DNA of 64,000 nt from Massilia sp. WG5 (GCF_001412595.2 NZ_CP012640.2:3410001-3474000); one strand, 5' to 3'. Counted from the first letter of the stretch, positions 1 to 9,776 are shown. Numbers and translations are program-made. The notes: generated by a model not told the origin, from the sequence alone.

Positions 1-378
1 TTATGAGCTTGGACTGACGTCCTTTCCAGTTGCAACAGGTAACTTGAGGACTTCCGCGACTCTTGCAGCGTTGAGGTGGCTGCAGCAGACCATATGGTCG
101 CAGTAGTCTTCTACGGTATGAATCACCAAGTCCCCGCATGCCATTTGCTGAAGAAGCAGCCTGTCCGCGACCCACTTGATATCGTCATCGATCATGTCGA
201 ACTCATTGAGCCGGAAAGCAGTTGTCGGCGCGGCCTTCAATTCCTCACCGAACCTGTCCTCCCAAGAAAGCGACGCCTCAGCGACCTGGAATACATCTGC
301 AAGCCTGCGCAGCGCGTGCTTGCGAACCAAGTGCCCAGGGTAGGAGACAAGCCGCTCACTGGATTTCTTACCCACCAC
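1..378 (-). CDS. Hypothetical protein, 125 aa
   Basis: I do not recognise this protein. The frame opens with a GTG at 376-378 and ends with TAA at 1-3, so it appears complete although it touches the window edge. The product is soluble, acidic in its middle (a DMIDDDIKW stretch near residue 61), with no signal peptide or membrane segment. It contains a cysteine/histidine-rich patch (YCDHMVCCSH, about residues 92-101). It is one of several small minus-strand genes in the accessory left end, and a short hairpin repeat lies about 55 bases upstream of its start. Confidence 0.5.
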   Translation of the reverse strand: MVGKKSSERLVSYPGHLVRKHALRRLADVFQVAEASLSWEDRFGEELKAAPTTAFRLNEFDMIDDDIKWVADRLLLQQMACGDLVIHTVEDYCDHMVCCSHLNAARVAEVLKLPVATGKDVSPSS

Positions 379-430
379 ATCTGCAGTCCTTCGTATTCAA
401 TTGGTCCATCTTGTGGCCGCGACGATGATA

Positions 431-455
431 GGCCGCTCCTGGCCCGATAGCGGAC
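431..455. repeat. Intergenic hairpin repeat, copy 1
   Basis: The segment has the arms CCGCT (433-437) and AGCGG (449-453) around a GGCCCGAT-like centre. Related elements with the same CCTGGCCGA-AGCGGAC core occur near 1756 and 5223. This copy is shorter than the other two and lacks their GGCTCAGTGTACGA tail. It sits just upstream of the small gene at 1-378. Confidence 0.5.
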
Positions 456-514
456 CGTCTCGAGAGCAGGCCCACAGCGACCACTTTGTCAATCTCATCG
501 TTTTGTGCCCAACT

Positions 515-691
515 TTATTGTTCGTCCACACCCAGCATTTCCCAAGGAAGGCCGGCCACGCGGTCGGCATGGCTTCGGCGACCGCATTCGAGCCGAATTC
601 CCGAAGTCGTCAGGCTGACGAAAGCGGCACCCTCGACGGATGAGCCGATGGCAGAGGTGACCTCTGTCGCACCCGCCCCTTGGAGGTACAT
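515..691 (-). CDS. Possible very small ORF in the 379-768 gap
   Basis: The 390-base gap between the first two genes holds the hairpin repeat and this short open frame, about 58 aa from the ATG at 689-691; an upstream in-frame TTG at 704-706 would give 63 aa. Its composition looks protein-like (GATEVTSAIG, GLPWEMLGVDEQ). There is no clear Shine-Dalgarno sequence and I know no family. It may be a gene remnant. Nothing else in the gap is recognisable. Confidence 0.25.
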   Translation of the reverse strand: MYLQGAGATEVTSAIGSSVEGAAFVSLTTSGIRLECGRRSHADRVAGLPWEMLGVDEQ

Positions 692-768
692 GTAGTGCGG
701 TTCCAAGGCCGCTAGGCAAATCTCCCGTCAGGCAAAACGCCGGCCTTTGCCGCCGACTTCCTCAGGCC

Positions 769-1266
769 TCAAGGGGAGTGATGATGCGCGTGCGCCGCAT
801 GATCCGAACGCTGCGCGGCAAACCACTCATGAATTGCCGCTATCACGGCAGTATCGCGGCTCGAGTAAGTGAGGCTGGCGCCTGCCGGTAATGCCCGGTA
901 GCTGACGTGCAGCTTATCGCCGGCGGTGGCGAGCGTCTTCAGGCCAGGCATATCCTTGCCGTGGATCTTGGCCGGATCTGAAAAATCGCCGCGGCCGAAC
1001 TGCGTGGCTTCATGCGCAAGGTGCGAGCGGATAAGCTCGACTTGCCGCTGGTCGTGGAGATCGTTCGCCGTTACTCTTTCCACGCCCCCTGTTGCGGTAT
1101 CGTCGAAATAATGCGTTGTCAGGGTAAGGTCGAACGGCATGACCTCGGCTCCTTTACGGGCGACTTCGTCCTGGCGTGACGTGCTGACGTGGTCCTGTGC
1201 AAAGCCGGGTAACACGCCAAGCACAAAGCTCATCAAAATGGACGCTGCCTGAATACCTCGTTTCAT
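769..1266 (-). CDS. Secreted protein of unknown function with a His-rich tail
   Basis: The 165-aa product starts with a classical signal peptide: MKRG, a hydrophobic stretch to about residue 20, and probable cleavage after GFA. The mature part holds a region concerning DLHDQRQVELIRSHLAH (about residues 69-85) and ends with HAAHAHHHSP. This suggests a periplasmic protein that may bind metal, but that is inference from the tail alone. No enzyme motif is visible. It is a separate minus-strand unit among other small accessory genes. Confidence 0.65.
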   Translation of the reverse strand: MKRGIQAASILMSFVLGVLPGFAQDHVSTSRQDEVARKGAEVMPFDLTLTTHYFDDTATGGVERVTANDLHDQRQVELIRSHLAHEATQFGRGDFSDPAKIHGKDMPGLKTLATAGDKLHVSYRALPAGASLTYSSRDTAVIAAIHEWFAAQRSDHAAHAHHHSP

Positions 1267-1437
1267 CTGTCCGCCACCTCAAAATAGTAACTGCCATAAA
1301 ATTCTAGCTTGTTGCGAGCACCGGTTGAATGCGCAACCCAAAGCAGTCATTGCGGTACATACTGTCGCCCCCAGTGGCGCGTGACCTACAGCGTCCTCTT
1401 AGTGCTCGTCCATTGATAGCTAACTGGCAGGCCGGTT

Positions 1438-1722
1438 TCAAGGCGGTGCAAAGGGTTCGGCCACAAGTCTGATGAGTAGCCATCCCGAGACTGGCACGCA
1501 AATCCACGACAATAGCTGACACCAGAACAATCCGACCCCTAGGGCAGGCAGTATGTTTACACCTCCTGCGAAGCAGGGGGCGAGGTTTTTAACCCCACCT
1601 TGGCACGCAAAAAAGTCATACGCCCAAACTGCCAATCTCCAGCCACCAAAGGTGACGATCGCGGGAAGCAATGCAAAGAAGTAGCGCAGAATAATTTTGA
1701 TGCTTTGCTTCATCGACCCCAT
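1438..1722 (-). CDS. Small membrane protein, 94 aa
   Basis: The product has two hydrophobic segments (about residues 10-31 and 55-83) and four cysteines, and looks like an integral membrane protein with a short loop. Starts are possible at 1722 (MGSMKQ) or at the internal Met at 1713 (MKQSIK); neither has a convincing ribosome-binding site. I recognise no family. A copy of the hairpin repeat lies about 35 bases upstream. Confidence 0.45.
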   Translation of the reverse strand: MGSMKQSIKIILRYFFALLPAIVTFGGWRLAVWAYDFFACQGGVKNLAPCFAGGVNILPALGVGLFWCQLLSWICVPVSGWLLIRLVAEPFAPP

Positions 1723-1755
1723 GCCAATTTAAATATTGTTACGGTAGCCGCGCGT

Positions 1756-1815
1756 TTGCTCCTGGCCGACAGCGGACGTCGGCTCAGTGTACGAGGTCGT
1801 TGCTGCAGGAGCAAG
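1756..1815. repeat. Intergenic hairpin repeat, copy 2
   Basis: The segment carries the core CCTGGCCGACAGCGGACGTC followed by GGCTCAGTGTACGA and GTTGCTG. It aligns over about 55 bases with copy 3 at 5223-5286, where 14 consecutive bases (GGCTCAGTGTACGA) are identical. It lies immediately upstream of the minus-strand gene starting at 1722. Confidence 0.6.
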
Positions 1816-1935
1816 TAAAGGGTTTTGTGAAGCGCTCTAGATGGCAATGTCAACCCTGCACACTATCAGGCATTGATCTTTATCGAATGACTAAACTGAA
1901 TCTCATTTCGATCAATTTCCGCAAGGGAGTGGCTC

Positions 1936-3333
1936 ATGGACATTACGTTGATCAGTCATGCCTCGGTAGTCATCGACGCGGGAGGAACGCGCATCTGGAC
2001 CGATCCCTGGACACTGAGCCGCGCCTTCAACAATTCCTGGAGCCTGATCGGCAAGCCGGCATATTCGCCGGACATGCTGGATGAGGTCGAGTATGTCTGG
2101 ATTTCCCACGAACACCCCGACCATTTCAATGTGCCAACCCTGAAAAGCCTACCGGATACATTCAAGCAGCGCGTCACCGTCCTGTTTCAACAGCAGAATT
2201 CGGAAAAGATCTTCAATGCCTTGCACCAGTTCGGATTCCGGAATTTCCAGTCGCTGCCGAATGGGCGCGTTGTGACTTTAAAAGAGGGCGTTGACGTTTA
2301 TTGTTATCAGGCGAGTTTCGGCGATTCCTGCCTGGGTATCCGGCATGGCGATGAAACGATTTTCAATATCAACGATGCCGAACTCTCGGCATCGGATTGC
2401 CGGCGCGTATTGAAAGACCTGGGGAAAGTCGATCTGGTGCTGAACCAGTTTTCCCTGGCCGGCTATAACGGCTATTTGAATTACGAACAGGTATTGCCGA
2501 CACTGGCCAGGGAAAAGCTGGCGCGGCTGCTCAACAATCACCGCGAACTGCATGCCGGCGTGACGGTACCGTTTGCCAGCTTCGTGTATTTCTCGGCCGA
2601 CGACAATCGTTTCCTGAACGCGTATGCCAACAGCCCGCAGGTCGTCGCCGCCTGGATGCAGGCGAACGGCGCGCCGGTGCGCTTCCTGTTCCTGGGCGAG
2701 CGCGCATCGTTGCGCGACCTCGTCGACGCCGGCGGCGAGGCGGCCGAGCGCAGCTTGTCGCAGTGGCAGGCGATGTACGACAGGATCGACGAGCTGGAAT
2801 ACACACACGACGCGCCGGTGGCGCTCGAGGAGATCCAGGCGCTGGCCAGCGCCTTCTCGGCCTCACTGCGCCAGTATTTTCCGGCGCTGCTGCTGCGGCG
2901 CGTGAAGCCGCTGCGTTTCTACATCCGCGACCTGGACCTGGTCACATGTTTCGACGCCGCCAGCGGCACCCTGGCGCCGACCGGCGAGCCGCAGCAGGCC
3001 GCCGACATCCTGGTCAACGCGCAGCCGCTGGCGGCGGCATTCCGCTTTCCTTCCGGCTTCGAGACGCTGGCCGTGTCGGGCCGCTTCCTGGTGCAGCAGC
3101 ATTTCAGGAACTGGCAACTGCTCAAGAGTATTACGATCCTCTGGAACAACCAGATCTACCTGCGCGCCCGCTACCTGCTGAACGGCCGCCTGCTGCGTTA
3201 CCTGGCGATGCGCGTCAAGGGCGGCCTGCTGCGCCAGATGATGGCCAAGGCGAAGATGCGCGCCGCGGCGATGCGGGCTGCGACGGCGCAACCCGCCGCT
3301 GCGCCACCGACGGCTGGTGCGCCGGAGGCCTGA
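1936..3333 (+). CDS. MBL-fold metal-dependent hydrolase, 465 aa
   Basis: The N-terminal half is a metallo-beta-lactamase fold. HEHPDH at residues 58-63 is the HxHxDH metal motif, and NDAELS further on probably supplies another ligand. The product is much longer than simple MBL hydrolases (465 aa), with a C-terminal alpha-helical region and an Ala/Pro-rich tail. It resembles the group of long MBL proteins related in fold to UlaG and to the hydrolase-like domain of CMP-sialic acid hydroxylase, but no Rieske motif is visible. An AAGGGAG site lies about 7 bases before the ATG. Upstream DNA (1816-1935) is AT-rich. The substrate is unknown. Confidence 0.75.
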   Translation: MDITLISHASVVIDAGGTRIWTDPWTLSRAFNNSWSLIGKPAYSPDMLDEVEYVWISHEHPDHFNVPTLKSLPDTFKQRVTVLFQQQNSEKIFNALHQFGFRNFQSLPNGRVVTLKEGVDVYCYQASFGDSCLGIRHGDETIFNINDAELSASDCRRVLKDLGKVDLVLNQFSLAGYNGYLNYEQVLPTLAREKLARLLNNHRELHAGVTVPFASFVYFSADDNRFLNAYANSPQVVAAWMQANGAPVRFLFLGERASLRDLVDAGGEAAERSLSQWQAMYDRIDELEYTHDAPVALEEIQALASAFSASLRQYFPALLLRRVKPLRFYIRDLDLVTCFDAASGTLAPTGEPQQAADILVNAQPLAAAFRFPSGFETLAVSGRFLVQQHFRNWQLLKSITILWNNQIYLRARYLLNGRLLRYLAMRVKGGLLRQMMAKAKMRAAAMRAATAQPAAAPPTAGAPEA

Positions 3334-3351
3334 AGCCGCGCATCCGGTGAG

Positions 3352-3531
3352 TCAGGCGGGCGGCGGCAGCCACGTGCGCGCTGCCTTCACCAGCGCCGCA
3401 TCCCTGCGCTCCAGCCGCGCCGGCTGGATGCGCCAGGCGTGTCAATACAAGGGCACGTCCACGTGCCGGCCGGGCGCCAGGTCGACCAGCTCGTCGCTTT
3501 CCAGCAGCGCCGCGCACAGCTCGGGCGGCAT
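3352..3531 (-). pseudogene. C-terminal remnant of ArgP-type LysR regulator
   Basis: Reading the minus strand from 3531 to the TGA at 3352-3354 gives the characteristic ArgP C-terminus: PELCAALLESDELVDLAPG, then VPLY-stop-HAWRIQPARL, ending TWLPPPA. The conserved Trp after LY is replaced by TGA (3442-3444), a TGG-to-TGA nonsense change. Only about 60 residues of a roughly 300-residue protein remain; the DNA-binding half is absent. The adjacent argO/lysE remnant on the other strand confirms the identity, because these genes are normally divergent neighbours. Confidence 0.75.
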
Positions 3532-3532
3532 G

Positions 3533-3783
3533 TCGCTGCTGAACCCGCACGTGTATCTCGACACGGTGTGCTGCTCGGCGCGGTCGGCAGCAGCCTGGCG
3601 CTGGGCCACCGCGGCGCCTTCGCGGCCGGCGCGATGACCGCTTCACTGCTGTGGTTTTCCTGCCTCGGCCTGCTGGCGCGGCGCTTCTCGCCGGTGCTGG
3701 CCCGGCCGGGCGTGTGGCGCGCGGTCGAGACGTTCACCGGACTGATGATGCTGGTGCTAGCGGGGATGGTGGTGCGCGGGTGA
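3533..3783 (+). pseudogene. C-terminal remnant of ArgO/LysE amino-acid exporter
   Basis: The plus strand reads SLLNPHVYLDTV (3533-3568). It then continues one frame over as VLLGAVGS, AFAAGAMTASLLWF and a final membrane segment ending LAGMVVRG at 3780. This is the conserved C-terminal third of LysE/ArgO exporters. The switch at about 3568, where GTGTG stands in place of the expected GTGGTG, indicates a one-base deletion. The N-terminal two thirds are missing. It abuts the ArgP remnant head to head. Confidence 0.75.
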
Positions 3784-3962
3784 GGCGGGCAGCGCAGGTG
3801 GCGCATTGCGAGCTGTCGAGGTCGGCTTTCGACCCGATTGGAGACGTTCGGGCCAGCATAGCGTGTTGCCAAAGTCGAAAATCCCGCGGAATGTCACGAA
3901 GGTCTGCAGCAGAACCGGAACGGACCTTCCATTCCGGTTAGCCGTAGCCTAGCTGCTCGGTA

Positions 3963-4370
3963 TTACAGAGAAAACCTTGCTTTCCTGCATATTGAAAACC
4001 AGCCTGATGAGCAGATCGAAACCCGGTAGCCGCTCCCTGACCGTAAATAAAACGGCCCTCGCTGCGGGACGCTAGTTACAAACTGTCCAGAATATGGCTG
4101 CAGTGTCCCGACGTTCCACCCGCGCGTGAGGTTGAATTTATGGAGCTGAAACGACTCTGCTTGAGCTTCCACGCTCCAAACGACCTTCTCGGATGCCGTC
4201 TCTGCTCTCTCAATTCGTCCAACGTCCGAAGGATAATCATGAAGCACTTCGCAGTGAATGGTAGCCCCATGCGCAGATGACTCCGCATAAACCGATGGAG
4301 TGCAAAAATACACATAGGCGATAAGCACAAGAACGAGAGGAACTGCGACAGCAATCACAAAATATTTCAT
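3963..4370 (-). CDS. Membrane-anchored or secreted hypothetical protein
   Basis: From the ATG at 4370 (MKYFVIAVAVPLVLVLIAYV) the product is about 135 aa. It has one N-terminal hydrophobic helix and a mostly polar C-terminal part with four cysteines. I prefer this start because AGGAAG lies about 10 bases upstream, but an in-frame ATG at 4388 would add six residues. No family is recognised. It is a lone minus-strand gene; the 3784-3962 gap on its 3' side contains nothing identifiable. Confidence 0.5.
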   Translation of the reverse strand: MKYFVIAVAVPLVLVLIAYVYFCTPSVYAESSAHGATIHCEVLHDYPSDVGRIERAETASEKVVWSVEAQAESFQLHKFNLTRGWNVGTLQPYSGQFVTSVPQRGPFYLRSGSGYRVSICSSGWFSICRKARFSL

Positions 4371-4470
4371 CGAGCCCGGCTTCCTCATGTAATCACAAAA
4401 GCCTGCTGCCGGCGAACCAGGTCGCTCGATTCAGCACAGCAGGTTGCCGAGGCTGAGGCGTCACAAACCG

Positions 4471-4674
4471 TCATCGCTGTCCGGGACCGACCCTGAGCAG
4501 ATGTACGCTATTTATCGGTAACTTTGCTACCGCAGGGGCTTCGGGTGCTGATGTTTCTTGGTCGCTCACGATCAGCGTCAGCGTGTCCTGCTGGGCTGAA
4601 GCTTTTTGCTGAACGATCTTCACTGCAACTGCACGGCCATCGACCACGGGCCTCGGATGGAAAAAGTTGAACAT
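4471..4674 (-). CDS. Possible small ORF, 67 aa
   Basis: This open frame lies in the 4371-4801 gap and has protein-like composition (GRAVAVKIVQQKASAQQ, DTLTLIVSDQETS). It has no good Shine-Dalgarno sequence, no signal peptide and no family I know. It may be spurious. The rest of the gap shows nothing recognisable. Confidence 0.25.
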   Translation of the reverse strand: MFNFFHPRPVVDGRAVAVKIVQQKASAQQDTLTLIVSDQETSAPEAPAVAKLPINSVHLLRVGPGQR

Positions 4675-4801
4675 GAGTACTTACTGGCGTTGAGGTGAGG
4701 CTGCATTGAACGCAACAATACCTCAGCGCGTGGCTGAGGTCGATCACGGCAGTTGAAAGGTCCAGTTATGGCCGAACCCGGCCATTGTAAGACTTTGGAA
4801 G

Positions 4802-5185
4802 TTATTGCCGTGGTCTCGAGAAAGACCATCCGTCTGGAAGCCGTTCAGCCAGTGCTTTCAATGCGTTCAAGTGCCTATCACGCATGTCGTTGAAATATGC
4901 TCGATCGTCACGCTGCGGATCGGGTTTGTCGTGCATGAGTTCGTCACAGAGCGCACGGCCTGGCCAAGGATTTGAAGCAAAGACTGCTTTCGCTCGATTG
5001 ATGTGCTCCTGCACCTGCGGAGCATTAACCAGGCTCTTGCCAAGGCGAGTATTAGACAAATCCGGGTATTGGGCTAAGCATGCAGTGGCGGCGGGCAGAA
5101 TCCATAGGCCATCATTTCCAGAACTCCAGCTAGAGGCACACACACAAAATGTGCACAATGCGATAGTCAACTTACGATGCCGCAT
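4802..5185 (-). CDS. Secreted hypothetical protein, 127 aa
   Basis: The N-terminus (MRHRKLTIALCTFCVCASS) is a signal peptide, possibly a lipoprotein-like one given the cysteines. The mature domain has a region CLAQYPDLSNTRLG (about residues 36-49) and a conserved-looking PWPGRALCDEL. AAGGAAAACC precedes the ATG at 5185. The family is unknown. Hairpin repeat copy 3 lies about 40 bases upstream. Confidence 0.55.
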   Translation of the reverse strand: MRHRKLTIALCTFCVCASSWSSGNDGLWILPAATACLAQYPDLSNTRLGKSLVNAPQVQEHINRAKAVFASNPWPGRALCDELMHDKPDPQRDDRAYFNDMRDRHLNALKALAERLPDGWSFSRPRQ

Positions 5186-5222
5186 GGTTTTCCTTATCGT
5201 GTTGTTGGTTGCACGTGACCAT

Positions 5223-5286
5223 CTGCTCTTAGGCCGATAGCGGACGTTCAGTATGGCTCAGTGTACGAACTAGTTGCTGGGACAAG
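5223..5286. repeat. Intergenic hairpin repeat, copy 3
   Basis: The segment reads CTGCTCTTAGGCCGATAGCG followed by GACGTT, then GGCTCAGTGTACGA and GTTGCTGG. It is the best preserved partner of copy 2. Imperfect arms (CTGCT / AGCGGAC) can form a short stem. Its position upstream of the gene at 4802-5185 matches the placement of the other copies. Confidence 0.6.
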
Positions 5287-5397
5287 TCGCAAGATGCCGG
5301 TAGCTCGTGGTCTTGTGGCAGACAGACTTTATTGGTTTGCGGCGAACTTTATTAACGCACAGCGGAGGCCTTCAGCCAGCATGCGGATGCTTGCGCC

Positions 5398-5429
5398 AAA
5401 AAAAAGGGAAAGCGGTGCAGCTTTCCCTT
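5398..5429 (-). terminator. Intrinsic terminator of glmS
   Basis: On the minus strand the stem AAGGGAAAGC (5420-5429) pairs with GCTTTCCCTT (5404-5413) around a six-base loop, followed by eight T residues. It lies 58 bases beyond the glmS stop codon. Confidence 0.9.
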
Positions 5430-5486
5430 CGATGATGCGGACGGCGAGGATGCGTAATGGGGGAGGACCGGCCGCCCCCGCTCCGC

Positions 5487-7316
<1,830 letters not shown>

Positions 7317-7396
7317 GATGAGCTCCAATAAAAATTAACAGTTGTCACTAATGTAGAGTAGACACAGTGAAATAAGCTATCGAGTTTCACATGTTT

Positions 7397-7424
7397 TTGA
7401 TAGATTATTTCATACATGTATAAA
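7397..7424 (+). promoter_or_regulatory. Candidate promoter of lrp-like gene with a palindrome
   Basis: TTGATA (7397-7402) and TATAAA (7419-7424) are separated by 16 bases, a plausible sigma70 promoter 42 bases before the regulator. The perfect palindrome ATACATGTAT (7412-7421) overlaps the -10 region and could be an operator. The divergent glmS start shares this AT-rich gap. Confidence 0.45.
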
Positions 7425-7465
7425 AACGAAATATTCTTTCAAATTCTTAAGAAAACTTTATAAAA

Positions 7466-7939
7466 ATGTCGAAAGACCCACAAAACTTGGACGATCTTGA
7501 TCGTCGCATCCTGAACACCCTGCAGGTTGACGCTTCTCACACCAATGCCGAGTTGGCGGAATTGGTACATGTGTCCCAGCCAACTTGCCTGCGGCGCGTC
7601 AAACAGCTGACCGAGAGTGGTGTTATCGAACGGCAAGTTGCGATCGTTTCGCCGGACAAGGTCGGCGCGCGCCTGACGGCCATCGTCGAGATCTCGCTGG
7701 ACGTGCAGGCCGCCGACCGCATGCAGGAATTCGAAGACGCCGTCGCCGGCGAGGCCGCCGTGCTGCAGTGCTACCGGGTCGCGCCCGGTCCCGACTTCGT
7801 GCTGGTCGTGCAGGTGGCCGACATGCCGGCCTACCACGCGCTGGCACATCGCCTGTTCACCACGCACAGCAATGTGCGCAATGTGAAAGCCTATTTTTCG
7901 ACTTTCCGCAGCAAGTTCGAAACCCGCATCGTGGTCTGA
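7466..7939 (+). CDS. Lrp/AsnC family transcriptional regulator
   Basis: The 157-aa product has an N-terminal winged HTH (LDDLDRRILNTLQVDASHTN, then LAELVHVSQPTCLRRVKQL at about residues 29-47) and a C-terminal RAM ligand-sensing domain. It would bind DNA as a multimer and respond to an amino acid that cannot be told from sequence. It is divergent from glmS with a 149-base AT-rich gap, so it may control itself and possibly glmS. Downstream lies the DnaA-box-rich gap. Confidence 0.9.
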   Translation: MSKDPQNLDDLDRRILNTLQVDASHTNAELAELVHVSQPTCLRRVKQLTESGVIERQVAIVSPDKVGARLTAIVEISLDVQAADRMQEFEDAVAGEAAVLQCYRVAPGPDFVLVVQVADMPAYHALAHRLFTTHSNVRNVKAYFSTFRSKFETRIVV

Positions 7940-7960
7940 GAAAAGACCGTCACACACAGG

Positions 7961-8303
7961 CTATCCACAGGGGGCTGTGAATAATGTGGATAAACTGTTT
8001 ACCTGTAAACTTTGCCACCGAACAGGTAATCCACAATCCATCCACAGGCCGCTGTGGACAGATTGTGACATTGCTGAATTCATGAGCAATCGACCCGCAA
8101 AACCGCAAAAACGGCCACCCTGGAGCCTTCCGCAAGCATTTCATGCGCTGTGGATAACTCATGCGCCCGGCATGCGGCGCAGGCCCACGCAATTTGCGCC
8201 TCACTGGAGAAACCCGCGCTAAAACAAGCACCAATCAAGACAACAGGCCCGCCGGATTGCCGTGCGGGCCTGTGGATGACTTTGTGGGTATGTGTGTGGA
8301 TGA
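7961..8303. other. Cluster of DnaA-box-like 9-mers in the lrp-glmU gap
   Basis: The 429-base gap 7940-8368 has no gene but many DnaA-box-like motifs. There are two perfect TGTGGATAA boxes (7985-7993, 8149-8157). Near-matches are CTATCCACA (7961-7969), TAATCCACA (8027-8035), TGTGGACAG (8053-8061), TGTGGATGA (8271-8279 and 8295-8303) and the weaker CCATCCACA (8038-8046). A GTTTAC-CT-GTAAAC inverted repeat follows the first perfect box (about 7997-8010). The spacing is irregular, unlike the 23-kb array. Confidence 0.6.
8243..8273. terminator. Strong hairpin in the lrp-glmU gap
   Basis: ACAGGCCCGC (8243-8252) pairs perfectly with GCGGGCCTGT (8264-8273) around an 11-base loop. It lies between the convergent lrp and glmU genes and could stop either transcript, but no T tract follows on either strand, so the terminator role is uncertain. 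Confidence 0.45.
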
Positions 8304-8368
8304 GCGGTTCATACCCCTGTGCACAGCCGGTGGATCAGCTTGTGTTTATCCTGTGCGATTCCGGTGAA

Positions 8369-9742
8369 TTACTTCTTCTTGACCGGACGTTTCCAGTTTT
8401 CGATCGTCAGCTGCTTCGGACGCGAGATCGTCAGCATGCCGGCCGGCGCATCCTTGGTCAGCGTGGTGCCGGCGCCCAGGGTCGCGCCCTTGCCGACCCG
8501 CACCGGGGCCACCAGCTGGGAATCGCTGCCAATGAAGGCGTCGTCCTCGATCACGGTGCGGAACTTGTTGGCGCCGTCGTAGTTGCAGGTGATGGTGCCG
8601 GCGCCGATGTTGACGCGCGAGCCGACATCGGCATCGCCGACATAGGCCAGGTGATTCGCCTTGCTGTGGGCCGCGATCTTGCTGTTCTTGACTTCGACGA
8701 AGTTACCGATGTGGACATCTTCGGCGAGTTCCGTGCCCGGGCGCAGGCGCGCATAGGGACCGATCTGCGATTTGTCGCCGACCACCGCATCTTCCAGGTG
8801 GCAGAAGGGCTTGATCTGCACGCCCGCGCCTACCTTGGTATTCACCAGCACGCAATTGGCGCCGATCGTCACGCCGTCGGCCAGCTCGACGCGGCCTTCG
8901 AACACGCAGCCGACGTCGATCGAGACGTCGCGTCCGCAGACCAGCTCGCCACGCACGTCGATGCGGGCCGGATCCAGCAGGTGCACGCCCTTTTCGAGCA
9001 GCGCATTCGCGATGTTCAGCTGGTGGCGGCGCTCGAGTTCGGCCAGCTGTACCTTGCTGTTCACGCCGGCGACTTCCCATTCGGCCGATGGATGCGCCGA
9101 CACCACCGGCACGCCGTTGGCAACGGCCTGGGCCACGATGTCGGTCAGGTAATACTCGCCCTGCGCATTGTTGTTCTTCAGCGCGCCCAGCCAGCCGTTC
9201 AGGTGCTTGGTCGGGATCACCATGATGCCGCTGTTGATTTCCTTGATCGCGCGCTCTTCCGCGCTGGCATCCTTCTCTTCGACGATGCGCACGATTTCTC
9301 CGTTCTCGCGGATGATGCGGCCCAGGCCGAAGGGATTGTCCTGCACCACGGTAAGAATGGCCAGCTTGTCCTGGCCGGCCGCTTCGACCAGGCGCTGCAG
9401 GCTGGCGGCGGTGGTCAGCGGCACGTCGCCGTACAGCACCAGGGTCGGCGCGTTTTCATCGATCTGCGGCAGGGCCTGCATCACGGCATGGCCGGTTCCC
9501 AGCTGGGGCTGCTGCAAGGCAGTGTCGACCACGATGCCCGTATCCAGTCCCCATTCATGAACCGCACTCGGCACCGCTGCGCCGCCGTGTCCATAAATTA
9601 CGCATAATTTGGATGGGTTCAGGCTGCGGGCCGTGTTGATGACATGCTGCAACAGTGGCTTGCCAGCCAGTGGATGCAAGACTTTCGGCAGGGCGGATTG
9701 CATGCGTTTTCCCATGCCGGCGGCGAGGATGACTACGTTCAT
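8369..9742 (-). CDS. glmU: Bifunctional UDP-GlcNAc pyrophosphorylase / GlcN-1-P N-acetyltransferase
   Basis: GlmU acetylates glucosamine-1-phosphate and then uridylates it to UDP-GlcNAc. The 457-aa product is normal length. The N-terminal uridyltransferase domain starts with [20 protein letters not shown], the nucleotidyltransferase signature, with YGDVPLTT further on. The C-terminal half is a left-handed beta-helix (hexapeptide repeats from about residue 250) with the acetyltransferase region [20 protein letters not shown]. It shares a pathway with glmS at 5.5-7.3 kb. The start is ATG at 9740-9742. Confidence 0.98.
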   Translation of the reverse strand: MNVVILAAGMGKRMQSALPKVLHPLAGKPLLQHVINTARSLNPSKLCVIYGHGGAAVPSAVHEWGLDTGIVVDTALQQPQLGTGHAVMQALPQIDENAPTLVLYGDVPLTTAASLQRLVEAAGQDKLAILTVVQDNPFGLGRIIRENGEIVRIVEEKDASAEERAIKEINSGIMVIPTKHLNGWLGALKNNNAQGEYYLTDIVAQAVANGVPVVSAHPSAEWEVAGVNSKVQLAELERRHQLNIANALLEKGVHLLDPARIDVRGELVCGRDVSIDVGCVFEGRVELADGVTIGANCVLVNTKVGAGVQIKPFCHLEDAVVGDKSQIGPYARLRPGTELAEDVHIGNFVEVKNSKIAAHSKANHLAYVGDADVGSRVNIGAGTITCNYDGANKFRTVIEDDAFIGSDSQLVAPVRVGKGATLGAGTTLTKDAPAGMLTISRPKQLTIENWKRPVKKK

Positions 9743-9776
9743 ATGCCGTTCTCAATAGAAAATGTAGTTGAAAAAT

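Noticed and set aside
3442..3444. Readthrough or selenocysteine at the TGA inside the ArgP remnant
   Set aside because: The site replaces a conserved Trp, the N-terminal half of the gene is missing, and the neighbour is also broken, so simple decay explains it.
4673..4684. ATGAGTACTTAC and a similar site near 22946 as SlmA-binding sequences
   Set aside because: They match the enterobacterial consensus only partly, and the betaproteobacterial SlmA site is not known to me. Isolated partial hits are expected by chance.
431..5286. Hairpin repeats as integron attC sites
   Set aside because: The copies lack the paired GTTRRRY and RYYYAAC core sites, and no integrase gene is in the window.
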